Shown here in pieces: positions 18,897 through 27,082 of a stretch of DNA of 64,000 nucleotides. This DNA is from Candidatus Aalborgicola lynettensis (lineage in GTDB: Bacteria > Pseudomonadota > Gammaproteobacteria > Burkholderiales > Burkholderiaceae_C), in the NCBI GenBank assembly GCA_016719405.1, contig JADJZE010000022.1:69501-133500 (forward strand), read 5' to 3'. A program made the position numbers and the translations under genes. The notes under the pieces are model-generated. The model was not told the DNA's origin. It saw nothing but the letters and a program-made list of their open reading frames with translations, and searched no databases. How positions within the stretch are numbered: the stretch's first letter is position 1; each line of letters opens with the position of its first letter.

Positions 18897-21800
18897 CTAA
18901 CGATGCTGCGGAGTTACCTGGTAATACTGGTCTTTCAGCAGTGCCCACTGCGAGCGCGCGGCCGCCAGATGGCGTGCCTTGACATGCCCAAAGCCACGTA
19001 CGTGCTCTGGCACCCTGGCAAACGCCACGGCCGCATCGCGGTTCGCCGCATTCAAGGTGGGCAGCATGGCCAATATGTCCTGCTGGTACGCCTGCACCAG
19101 CGCCCTTTCCCGGCGACGCTCGGCGCTGTAGCCAAACACGTCCAGCGCGCCCCCTCTTAGCACCTTCAAGGGTGCCAACAGGCGAAAGAGGGTTTGCACC
19201 CAGGGGCCAAAAGGGCGTTTTTGCAATTCGCCTGCCGCATTACGGGTCGCCAGCAACGGTGACGCCAACTGGTAGTGCAAGCGAATGTCTCCCTCAAATT
19301 GATTCCGCACCCGCGCCAAAAAATCGGCGTCGGTATGCAGGCGTGCAACCTCGTATTCGTCCTTGTAGGCCATTAGCTTGAACAAATAGCGCGCCACGGC
19401 CTGCGTCAATGGCAGCGTATTCGCCAGCGAGGCAGCCGCGCCCCTGTCGGATTGGGGAGTGGCAACAAACAAGGCCGACTCCGCGCTGCGTACCTGTGCT
19501 ACCACATCGGCATAGCGCCGGGCGTAGGCCGCATTTTGGTAGCCGGTGAGAAACTCCACCCGTCGGCGCACCATGTCGTCCAGCGATTCCGCCTGGGTCG
19601 GGGTGAAGGCCACTACCTGCCCCGGGTGCAGTGCGCGTTGCATACCGGCGGGGTCGTGGGCAGCGAGGCGCCCCCACGCAAATGCTGCCAGATTGCGCTG
19701 CACCGCCACGCCGTTGAGCTCCATGGCCCTTGTCAGGGAGGCCAACTGCAGCGGAATCCAGCCCTTTTGCCATGCAAACCCCAGCATGATCGGGTTGGTG
19801 TAAATACTGTCGCCCAGCAATTGCGTGGCGATAGCATCGGCATCACACACCGCAAAACCCTGCTCCCCCACAGCGCGGGCGATTTCAGCCTGACAGGCCT
19901 GGGCCGGGTTTTCCCAGTCTGCCTGGTGCACAAAGGTGGCCGTGGGGGCGCTATGGGAATTGAGCGCCACGTGGGTGCGCCCCTCGCGCATGCGCGACAC
20001 GGTCTCTTTACCCGCCACCACGATCGGGTCGCAACCAATAATCAAGTCGGCACCCGCCATGCTGACACGGGTGGTGCGTATCTGGTCTTGTGCGGCTGCA
20101 ATGAACACATGACTCCAGGTGGCGCCACCTTTTTGCGCCAGGCCACCGGCGTCTTGCGTGACGATGCCCTTGCCTTCCAGGTGCGCGGCCACCCCCAGCA
20201 ACTGGCCGATGGTGATAACGCCGGTTCCGCCCACGCCCGCGACCACAATGCCCCAGGCCTCGCCGCGGTCCAGATTGGGCAACTGCGGCAGGGGCACGTT
20301 ATCCGGTGGCAGTGTTTGTGGGGAGGCACCTTTGGCCGCTTTGCGTAATTGCCCACCCTCTACCGTGACAAAACTCGGACAAAACCCTTTGACGCAACTG
20401 AAATCCTTGTTGCAGGTGCTTTGGTTAATCTGGCGTTTGCGCCCAAACGGCGTCTCCAGCGGCTCAATGCTGATGCAGTTGCTTTGCTCCCCGCAGTCGC
20501 CACAGCCTTCACACACCAGCTCATTGATGAACACGCGCTTGGCCGGGTCCACCAGCGTGCCATGTTTGCGGCGGCGGCGTTTTTCCGTGGCGCAGGTCTG
20601 GTCGTAGATGATGACCGTGGTGCCTTTGATCAGGCGGAATTCGCGTTGAATGCGGTCCAGTTCATCGCGGTGTTCGATGGCAATGCCGTCCGGCAGCCCG
20701 TTGATGCCCGCATATTTCTCCGGCTCATCCGTCACCACTACTATTTTGATAGCGCCCTCCGCCCGCATGCTCTGCGCAATCTGCACTACCGAGTGACTCG
20801 CCTGCCAGGGAGTGCCGGTCTCGCCGGGGCGTTCGCCCACCTGTTGCCCGCCGGTCATGGCCACCGCATCGTTGTACAGAATTTTGTAGGTGATATTCAC
20901 CCCGGCGGCGATCGACTGTCGAACGGCCAGCAAGCCGCTGTGGAAGTAGGTGCCATCGCCCAGGTTGGCGAACATGTGCTGCTCGTTGCTAAAGGGCTGC
21001 TGCCCCACCCAGGGCACACCCTCGCCGCCCATCTGCGTGAAGCCCACCGTGGCGCGGTCCATCCAGATGGTCATGAAATGGCAGCCAATACCGGCCATGG
21101 CACGCGAGCCCTCGGGCACACGCGTAGAAGTGTTGTGCGGGCACCCGGCACAAAACCAGGGCTGGCGCTCAAACCCCTTGGCCTTGGCCGGGTCGGCCCC
21201 GGCAGCCACCTGCATGGAGCGTTCCTTGGCCGCCAAAATACCCAAGTGCGCGTCGATACGCGCCTGCGTATCGGCGTCCAGCCCCAGCTTGCGCAGCCGC
21301 TGGGCAATGGCGCGGGCGATGATGGCGGGCGACAAATCCGCATTGGCACGCAACAAGGTGCTGGCACTGGGGTTGGGCAAAGACCATTCGCCACCGGAAA
21401 AATCGCCATCCCCCTCGCTGAACTTGCCCAACACATTGGGCCGCACGTCGGCGCGCCAGTTGTACAACTCTTCCTTGAGCTGGTATTCGATCACCTGGCG
21501 CTTCTCTTCCACCACCAGGATCTCTTGCAAGCCGCTGGCGAATTCGCGCGTCAGTTGGGCCTCCAGCGGCCACACCACACCGACCTTGTGCAAGCGCAAC
21601 CCAATGCGCCGGCAGGTGGCATCGTCCAGCCCCAAATCGTGCAGGGCTTGGCGGGTGTCGTTAAAGGCCTTGCCACTGGCAATGATGCCGAAGCGGTCGC
21701 CCTTGCCGCCGTTTTCGCCTTCGATCACGTTGTAGTTCAACCGGTTCGCCCGGATATAAGCCAGCGCGGCGTACCACTTGAAGTCAAACAGGCGCGCCTC

Positions 21801-22589
21801 CTGCTCCAGCGCGGCATCGGGCCAGCGGATGTGCAGGCCACCGGGGGGCATGGCAAAGTCGGTCGGGGTAACGATCTGCACCCGGTTCGGGTCAATCATC
21901 ACCGTGGCGCTGGACTCCACAATCTCCTGAATGGTTTTCATACCCGCCCACACGCCGGCATAGCGGCTCATGGCAAACGCATGCAGACCCAGGTCCAGAA
22001 TCTCCTGCACAGTGGCCGGAAAGAAAACCGGCAAGCCACAGGCTTTGAAGATATGGTCGCTCTGGTGCGCCGCGGTGGAGCTTTTGGCAATGTGGTCGTC
22101 CCCCGCCACCGCAATCACACCGCCCCAGGCTGTGGTGCCGGCCATGTTGGCGTGTTTGAACACATCGGCGCAGCGGTCCACCCCCGGCCCTTTGCCGTAC
22201 CAGATGCCAAACACGCCGTCGAATTGGTTGCTGCCCGGCGGTGCAAAGCCCAGTTGCTGCGTGCCCCACAGGGCCGTGGCCGCCAGTTCCTCATTGACGC
22301 CGGGTTGAAAGACGATGTGGTGGGCCTTGAGGTATTTTTCCGCCTTGACCAAAGACAGGTCGTAGGTGCCCAAGGGGGAGCCGCGGTAACCGCTGATAAA
22401 ACCCGCCGTGCGCTTGCCCAATGCCAGGTCACGCACCTGCTGCAGCATGGGCAACTTGACCAGCGCCTGCACGCCACTCATGAAGGCGTGGCCGTATTCC
22501 AGTGCGTATTTGTCGTCCAGCGACACACGTTCGAGTGCGGATTGAACGGATGCATCGTGCGATACCGAGGGAGGAAGCGGGGCATTCAT
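18897..22589 (-). CDS. Fused indolepyruvate ferredoxin oxidoreductase (IorAB-like)
   Basis: Thiamine-dependent 2-oxoacid:ferredoxin oxidoreductase, probably oxidising aryl or branched pyruvates from amino-acid breakdown to acyl-CoA. I place the start at the ATG at 22589 (1230 aa), with AGGAG 9 nt upstream; the 108 codons before it run through a structured repeat. The order is a pyrimidine-binding region, a TPP-binding region around GDGTYFHSG, an iron-sulfur motif CEGCGDCGEQSNC, and the gamma-type oxidoreductase domain starting near VAGVGGTGVITIGQ. Single-chain fusions of this length are frequent in aerobic betaproteobacteria. Substrate choice cannot be fixed from sequence. Confidence 0.9.
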   Translation of the reverse strand: MNAPLPPSVSHDASVQSALERVSLDDKYALEYGHAFMSGVQALVKLPMLQQVRDLALGKRTAGFISGYRGSPLGTYDLSLVKAEKYLKAHHIVFQPGVNEELAATALWGTQQLGFAPPGSNQFDGVFGIWYGKGPGVDRCADVFKHANMAGTTAWGGVIAVAGDDHIAKSSTAAHQSDHIFKACGLPVFFPATVQEILDLGLHAFAMSRYAGVWAGMKTIQEIVESSATVMIDPNRVQIVTPTDFAMPPGGLHIRWPDAALEQEARLFDFKWYAALAYIRANRLNYNVIEGENGGKGDRFGIIASGKAFNDTRQALHDLGLDDATCRRIGLRLHKVGVVWPLEAQLTREFASGLQEILVVEEKRQVIEYQLKEELYNWRADVRPNVLGKFSEGDGDFSGGEWSLPNPSASTLLRANADLSPAIIARAIAQRLRKLGLDADTQARIDAHLGILAAKERSMQVAAGADPAKAKGFERQPWFCAGCPHNTSTRVPEGSRAMAGIGCHFMTIWMDRATVGFTQMGGEGVPWVGQQPFSNEQHMFANLGDGTYFHSGLLAVRQSIAAGVNITYKILYNDAVAMTGGQQVGERPGETGTPWQASHSVVQIAQSMRAEGAIKIVVVTDEPEKYAGINGLPDGIAIEHRDELDRIQREFRLIKGTTVIIYDQTCATEKRRRRKHGTLVDPAKRVFINELVCEGCGDCGEQSNCISIEPLETPFGRKRQINQSTCNKDFSCVKGFCPSFVTVEGGQLRKAAKGASPQTLPPDNVPLPQLPNLDRGEAWGIVVAGVGGTGVITIGQLLGVAAHLEGKGIVTQDAGGLAQKGGATWSHVFIAAAQDQIRTTRVSMAGADLIIGCDPIVVAGKETVSRMREGRTHVALNSHSAPTATFVHQADWENPAQACQAEIARAVGEQGFAVCDADAIATQLLGDSIYTNPIMLGFAWQKGWIPLQLASLTRAMELNGVAVQRNLAAFAWGRLAAHDPAGMQRALHPGQVVAFTPTQAESLDDMVRRRVEFLTGYQNAAYARRYADVVAQVRSAESALFVATPQSDRGAAASLANTLPLTQAVARYLFKLMAYKDEYEVARLHTDADFLARVRNQFEGDIRLHYQLASPLLATRNAAGELQKRPFGPWVQTLFRLLAPLKVLRGGALDVFGYSAERRRERALVQAYQQDILAMLPTLNAANRDAAVAFARVPEHVRGFGHVKARHLAAARSQWALLKDQYYQVTPQHR

Positions 22590-22763
22590 GGCGCAAGTCT
22601 CCTGAAGGTTGAACGACCGCCTTGTGGGCGGCGCTGCGTGCAAACCAGCCCGGGTAGGGCCGGTGTCGCAACCAGAAATCCAGTGTAGTGGTGATTGCGC
22701 AAGAATGCACCTGCTGGATGGCGGCCAGACACAAAGTCGAACCGCACACGGCACTACGTCGAG
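22590..22763. other. Leader region upstream of the oxidoreductase gene
   Basis: Together with the element at 22764-22863 and the following ~75 nt, this makes up about 350 nt without a gene. I see the ribosome site for the oxidoreductase near 22598-22603 and no recognisable promoter, riboswitch or terminator. Confidence 0.4.
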
Positions 22764-22863
22764 CCAGGAGACTGCGGGGCGGCGCGTTCTGCGCAGGTTA
22801 AGGCGGAGCCCGCAACGCGGGCGGGGGACACGGAGCAGAATGCGCTGCCCCGCAACCTCCTGG
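22764..22863. repeat. 100-bp nested inverted-repeat element (MITE-like or structured leader)
   Basis: Two 29-bp arms (22764-22792 and 22835-22863) are inverted copies of each other, matching at 25 of 29 positions; two of the four differences still allow G-T pairing in RNA. The 42-bp centre holds a second perfect hairpin, GCCCGC-AAC-GCGGGC (22808-22822). No gene is inside. The size and terminal inverted repeats fit a miniature non-autonomous element. As it also lies in the 5' leader of the oxidoreductase gene, an RNA role is possible. Confidence 0.7.
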
Positions 22864-22939
22864 CGGTGGTAGCACAAAAACCGCAGGCCAAGAGACAAGG
22901 GGGCACAACGCACGCCCCCGCACAGAGTTCAGACGAAGG

Positions 22940-23905
22940 CTAACGGTGACCGGCCTTGGCCAGCACCTCGCGAATGGTGGCGGCCAGCTCTTCGGCCATG
23001 AACTTGGCGATGTAGGCATCGGCCCCCACGCTTTTCACATGCCCCTCATTGGTAGAGCCCGTCAACGACGAATGGATGATCACCGGAACGTCCTTGAAGC
23101 GGCTGTCCTGCTTGATGTTGCGGGTCAATGTAAAACCATCCATCACCGGCATTTCCAGATCGGTCAGCACCAGCGCCACCTTGTCCTGAATGCGCTTGCC
23201 TTCCGCCTTGGCTTTGTCCGAGATGCTTTGCAACATGTCCCAGGCTTCCTGGCCGGTCTTGGTCATGATGTAGGGCACGCCCATGGATTGAAGGCCATTT
23301 TCGATCATCATGCGCGCCACCGCCGAATCGTCGGCCGCCAGCACCACGGTACCCGGTGGCAACGTGATGTGGGACACTTTGCTGGTGTCTTCGTTGGATT
23401 TTTGCTCCTGGGGCAAGGTGTCGCGCAAAATTTGCTCCACGTCCAGCACCTGCGCCAATCGGGTGTTCTCGGCCGTACCATCCAGGCGGGCAATGCTGGT
23501 CACCAATCCGCCGCCGCTGCCTTCGGCCGACAGCACGTGTTTCCACTCCAGGCGCACGATTTCATTCACCTCTTCCACCGCAAACGCCTGCGTGGTGCGG
23601 GCAAACTCGGTCACCAGCAAAATGCCCAGCCCTTTTTTGGGCTCGCACCCCACCACCATGGGCAGGTTGATGACCGTTATCATTTGCCCGCGAATGTTGG
23701 CCACACCCATCACCGCAGGGGGGGAATTCACCATGGCCGTAATTTCGGGCATGACCAGAATCTCGCGCACCTTGAACACATTGATGCCAAACAACTCACG
23801 CTTTTCAGTACCGGGCGCCGTACCCAAGCGGAACAACAACAACTCAAACATGCTGTTGGCCGTCAGGTTGGTGCGCTCGTCAATTTCCCGCATGGAAGAG
23901 TTCAT
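22940..23905 (-). CDS. cheV: Chemotaxis coupling protein CheV
   Basis: Fusion of a CheW-like coupling domain and a CheA-responsive receiver domain. The ATG at 23905 gives 321 aa. Residues ~15-165 form the CheW-like part (LFRLG, then VREILVMPEITA and NIRGQMITVINLP). The receiver covers ~190-315, with phospho-acceptor Asp in LVLTDLEMPVMDG and the downstream switch residues in HSSLTG. It was probably once the direct downstream neighbour of mltA, but is now separated from it by a 1.9-kb islet; 52 nt separate its start from the duplicated mltA end. Confidence 0.95.
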   Translation of the reverse strand: MNSSMREIDERTNLTANSMFELLLFRLGTAPGTEKRELFGINVFKVREILVMPEITAMVNSPPAVMGVANIRGQMITVINLPMVVGCEPKKGLGILLVTEFARTTQAFAVEEVNEIVRLEWKHVLSAEGSGGGLVTSIARLDGTAENTRLAQVLDVEQILRDTLPQEQKSNEDTSKVSHITLPPGTVVLAADDSAVARMMIENGLQSMGVPYIMTKTGQEAWDMLQSISDKAKAEGKRIQDKVALVLTDLEMPVMDGFTLTRNIKQDSRFKDVPVIIHSSLTGSTNEGHVKSVGADAYIAKFMAEELAATIREVLAKAGHR

Positions 23906-23957
23906 GGGTGTCCCAATGGTTAATGGAATGAAAAAATTGCAGCGCACATGGTAACGC

Positions 23958-24106
23958 TTCGCCGCCTATTTTGGCCACAGGGCCCACATCTGTAAAGGCT
24001 GGCGCAAGCGCCCGGCCAGTTCACCGGCCTCCAGCCCGCTGCCGGCAAAGTAGTCAGCCCGCACCGCGCCCACAATGGCGCTGCCGGAGTCCTGCGCCAG
24101 CACCAG
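23958..24106. repeat. Left 149-bp direct repeat: duplicated 3' end of mltA (stub)
   Basis: Identical over all 149 bases to 25862-26010, in the same orientation. It contains the last 46 codons and stop of mltA plus 8 bp beyond the stop, without any start of the gene, so it is a truncated, non-functional copy. The match ends exactly at 23958 (preceded by C here, A in the other copy) and at 24106. It marks the left edge of a two-gene islet. Confidence 0.97.
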
Positions 24107-24153
24107 GACAGCGGTTTCTGGCATGCGATACTAAGGTCAAAAAGGAGTATCCA

Positions 24154-24852
24154 GTGCATCCCACCGCGATCATGAACTGCAAGAACTTTTTCGACGTTTA
24201 TAGCAAGTCTTTTTCAGATCGAGAACATGTGAGAGTGATAGAAATCGGTTCTCAGGATGTGAATGGGTCGTTGCGTTCGCTTTGCCCAAAAAATTTCGAA
24301 TACATAGGCGTTGATTTTGTTCCAGGAAAGGGGGTTGACGTTATCCTGACCGATCCGTATGCATTGCCTTTTTCAGATGAATACGCTGACATTGTTATTT
24401 CCAGCTCGTGCTTCGAACATTCTCAAATGTTTTGGCTCGTGTTTCTCGAAGTCATGCGAGTTCTGAAGCCTCACGGCTTGTTTTATTTGAATGTCCCATC
24501 CAACGGAAGTTTTCATCGCTACCCTGTCGATTGTTGGCGCTTTTATCCGGACAGTGGCAACGCGTTGATTGCTTGGGCCAGGCGCAACAAAATCAATGCG
24601 AGCTTGTTGGAATCTTTTGTTTGCGACCAACTGGATAATTTGGCCGGCTGGAATGATTTTGTCGCCGTCTTCTTAAAAAATGATGCATACGCGAGTGATT
24701 TCGGCGAACGTATCGTCGATACCTTTGATGATTTCAAAAATGGAATGTGCGGAGAGGACAACGATATCCTTCATTTCAGTGAGAGTACATACGACTTCAA
24801 GAAACTCCTTTTCATATCTCAGGTGATAAATAATCAGATCAAGATCGCCTGA
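24154..24852 (+). CDS. Class I SAM-dependent methyltransferase (islet cargo)
   Basis: A 232-aa methyltransferase-like protein. The start is a GTG at 24154, chosen because AAAGGAG ends 6 nt before it; earlier codons in the frame read through the repeat stub. The SAM-binding region shows VIEIGSQDVNGS (motif I), an acidic IGVDFVPG strand, and later DIVISSSCFEH and MRVLKPHGLFYLNVP, typical of the class I fold. The substrate is unknown; the paired glycosyltransferase suggests a surface sugar or polysaccharide. Base composition is visibly more AT-rich than the flanking cheV and mltA, and the gene runs opposite to them, consistent with acquisition. Confidence 0.82.
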   Translation: MHPTAIMNCKNFFDVYSKSFSDREHVRVIEIGSQDVNGSLRSLCPKNFEYIGVDFVPGKGVDVILTDPYALPFSDEYADIVISSSCFEHSQMFWLVFLEVMRVLKPHGLFYLNVPSNGSFHRYPVDCWRFYPDSGNALIAWARRNKINASLLESFVCDQLDNLAGWNDFVAVFLKNDAYASDFGERIVDTFDDFKNGMCGEDNDILHFSESTYDFKKLLFISQVINNQIKIA

Positions 24853-24874
24853 GTATTTAGAATGGAGTAATGAG

Positions 24875-25759
24875 ATGCTGCTCAATTTCCTGAAAAAAGT
24901 CGTCACCCCGACAACTTCGGAAAATCTGATGACAATCATCACCCCGCCACACACCTTATACCTAGCGCATCTTCTCTGGCATACACTGGTGGTTCGTGGA
25001 TTTCAAGTGCAGATCAATGTCGGTGAATTCGTGGGCGATTTTTCCAAATCACGTTTCATAGTGCTCTGTCCGCAAGTATTCGGCCGTCTTCCTGCCTCGT
25101 ACATAGCGTTTCAAATGGAGCAGATAGGCACGCACTGGTTTGATTCTCGCTATCTGTCATTACTCAAGAATCCTGGTGTCGTTATTCTCGATTACTCGAA
25201 AAGGAATATCCCGTATCTGATCGAGCAAGGCATTGATCCGCACCGTATCAAGGCGGCGCAGTTGACCGTCATCAATGGATACAACGATTTTCTGGTTGGG
25301 CAGGGGTTGGCGTCGCCGATGGCGGTTGACAAGGAGTATGACGTACTCTTTTACGGTGGTATCAATGAACGTCGCTTCCATTTTCTATCGCGACTTGATC
25401 GTGAATATCGTCTGAAAATTGCCGTGGGAATATTCGGCTCCCCGCTCTATGGGCTTATTGCACGTTCAAGGGTTGTTGTCAACATCCATATTTTCGATCA
25501 GTCACCGCTCGAGTCCACGCGCCTTTTCGAGACTTTGTCCCTTGGAGCACGCTTAGTTTCAGAATCAGCACATGATTTGCTTGACTATGCAGACCTCGAC
25601 AAACAAGTGTCTATTGTTCCGATCAACGACACAGAAGCAATAATCCAAGCCGTTCGCGCGAATCTCCAATCGATTGAAACCCACAAAATGGTTCGGCCAT
25701 TGTTACCCGATGATAATTTTGCCAATGCGGTGACTTGGGCTATTTCGCAACTGGGATAA
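24875..25759 (+). CDS. GT-B fold glycosyltransferase-like protein (islet cargo)
   Basis: A 294-aa protein with ATG at 24875 and GGAG 7 nt upstream, 22 nt after the methyltransferase, so the two form a pair. The C-terminal half carries a family-1/CgeB-like glycosyltransferase pattern: YDVLFYGGINERR, IARSRVVVNIH, then SPLESTRLFETLSLGARLVSE, where the two acidic residues would contact a nucleotide sugar. The N-terminal half is less typical. Donor and acceptor are unknown. AT-rich relative to its neighbours. About 100 nt without features separate its stop from the right repeat. Confidence 0.72.
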   Translation: MLLNFLKKVVTPTTSENLMTIITPPHTLYLAHLLWHTLVVRGFQVQINVGEFVGDFSKSRFIVLCPQVFGRLPASYIAFQMEQIGTHWFDSRYLSLLKNPGVVILDYSKRNIPYLIEQGIDPHRIKAAQLTVINGYNDFLVGQGLASPMAVDKEYDVLFYGGINERRFHFLSRLDREYRLKIAVGIFGSPLYGLIARSRVVVNIHIFDQSPLESTRLFETLSLGARLVSESAHDLLDYADLDKQVSIVPINDTEAIIQAVRANLQSIETHKMVRPLLPDDNFANAVTWAISQLG

Positions 25760-25861
25760 GCGAAATCCAAGCCCGCACTTTCCACCCATGTGCGTGCTCT
25801 GGCGTGCGAGGTTGCAAGGATTCCGTCCACGTGACCAAGGATCTGTGTCGCGTGTTTTTGA

Positions 25862-26010
25862 TTCGCCGCCTATTTTGGCCACAGGGCCCACATCTGTAAA
25901 GGCTGGCGCAAGCGCCCGGCCAGTTCACCGGCCTCCAGCCCGCTGCCGGCAAAGTAGTCAGCCCGCACCGCGCCCACAATGGCGCTGCCGGAGTCCTGCG
26001 CCAGCACCAG
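25862..26010. repeat. Right 149-bp direct repeat: 3' end of intact mltA
   Basis: Perfect copy of 23958-24106. Here it forms the real 3' end of the intact mltA gene (stop at 25870) plus 8 bp of downstream DNA. The complete identity implies a recent duplication or continuing gene conversion. Confidence 0.97.
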
Positions 26011-27027
26011 TTTTTGCAAGTTCGCTTGGATGCCACGCGATGCCAGCCACACCGGTGTACCATAGGGAATGCTGGCCGGATCGACCGCAATGGAGCGCCC
26101 CGGCGTCAGCGCCACCCCTTGGGAGCCGCGCGGGCCACCCGTCGTGTCGATGTCGGCAATGGGTTCCTCTTTGAAGAACGTCATGCGCGGGTTGCTCCAC
26201 AGCAACTCCTGCTGGCGCTGCGGATTGTTTGCCAGCCAGGCCTTGATGCCGGGCCATGAGGCGTCTTTCACTTGCCCCTGCTCCAGTAACCAGCGCCCCA
26301 CGCTGCGGTAAGGTTGGTCGTTGGTACCGGCGTAGGCCAGGCGCACCCAACGCGCGCTGCCGTCCGCATGCAGGATGCGCAAGCGCCCTGAGCCCTGAAT
26401 TTGCAACACCAGCGCGTCCACGGGATCGGCCAGGTAGGCAATGGCGCGGCCCTGCAAGGCGGACTGGGCCTCGGACAGGGTATCCATCTCCTGGCGGGTG
26501 TACCAGGGCTTGCGCTGGCCCAGACTGGCCGGTGCCCTGTAAAGGGGCGCGGCAAAACCCGGCCGGAGCTCACGGCTGGCCTCCAGGGTGGGCTCAAAAT
26601 AGCCCGTCAGCAAACCACTTGCCTCCCCCTGCAGCGATTCCACCCGGTAGGGCTGCAGGCGCTCCTGCATCCAGGCCCGCTGCGACGCGGGGTCACTAAT
26701 GCTCAGGCGGCGCACATCGGCGCACAGAGCAGCAAATGGGGGCTGCGCCCGCTCACAACTCTTGATCCAGGCGTTCCAGGCGTCAAACAGCGGGTCGTCG
26801 GCAAAACCCGGCAATTCGGCCCAGTCAACCGCCACCCAGCGGCTTTTGGTGGGTGCTGCGGCGCGCTCTGCCGGGGCGCTGCGCCCCCAATCGACAGTCG
26901 GCGCGCGCGCCACAGGCCCACTGCTGCAGGCGCCCAACAGGGCAAGCAGCCCCAGCGCCGCCAGAAACCCTGCATAAAATACGGGCTTTGCGCTTGCTGG
27001 GCGTGCGCAAGCAGCTATCAATTTCAT
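25870..27027 (-). CDS. mltA: Membrane-bound lytic murein transglycosylase A
   Basis: Outer-membrane lipoprotein that cleaves peptidoglycan to 1,6-anhydro-muropeptides. I set the start at the ATG at 27027 (385 aa; AAGGA 7 nt upstream) because it opens a lipoprotein signal ending in the lipobox LLGAC. The MltA barrel segment runs through SGLLTGYFEPTLEAS and the 3D-type C-terminal domain includes YGTPVWLAS and LAQDSGSAIVGAVRADYF, with the conserved catalytic-type Asp in AQDSG. Its first ~15 codons are made of a hairpin repeat found elsewhere in the window. Its 3' end is duplicated beyond an inserted islet. Confidence 0.95.
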   Translation of the reverse strand: MKLIAACARPASAKPVFYAGFLAALGLLALLGACSSGPVARAPTVDWGRSAPAERAAAPTKSRWVAVDWAELPGFADDPLFDAWNAWIKSCERAQPPFAALCADVRRLSISDPASQRAWMQERLQPYRVESLQGEASGLLTGYFEPTLEASRELRPGFAAPLYRAPASLGQRKPWYTRQEMDTLSEAQSALQGRAIAYLADPVDALVLQIQGSGRLRILHADGSARWVRLAYAGTNDQPYRSVGRWLLEQGQVKDASWPGIKAWLANNPQRQQELLWSNPRMTFFKEEPIADIDTTGGPRGSQGVALTPGRSIAVDPASIPYGTPVWLASRGIQANLQKLVLAQDSGSAIVGAVRADYFAGSGLEAGELAGRLRQPLQMWALWPK

Positions 27028-27029
27028 AG
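26984..27029. repeat. GCTAT/ATAGC hairpin repeat forming the mltA start and signal peptide
   Basis: Same order as the intergenic copies: a GC-rich inverted repeat (TTGCGC ... GTGCGCAA), a GCAGC linker, then CTATCAATTTCATAG. The last part contains, on the minus strand, the mltA ATG, and the element encodes the N-terminal residues MKLIAACARPASAK. Confidence 0.7.
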
Positions 27030-27082
27030 TAATTCCTTCGGACTGAAAATGCGGCAAAGGGGCATTATTCCGCGCACCAGCC

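Noticed and set aside
20741..20753. Repeat-like core in the indolepyruvate oxidoreductase gene
   Set aside because: It encodes IKIVVV before TDEPEKY, which I expect to be a native conserved segment; the match is short and lacks the flanking stems, so chance is likely.
22590..22913. 108-codon N-terminal extension of the indolepyruvate oxidoreductase
   Set aside because: It runs through the nested inverted repeat, is Arg/Cys-rich and unlike the family; the ATG at 22589 has a good ribosome site.
23971..24153. N-terminal extension of the islet methyltransferase reading through the repeat stub
   Set aside because: The codons come from the antisense of the mltA end, and a strong ribosome site precedes the GTG at 24154.
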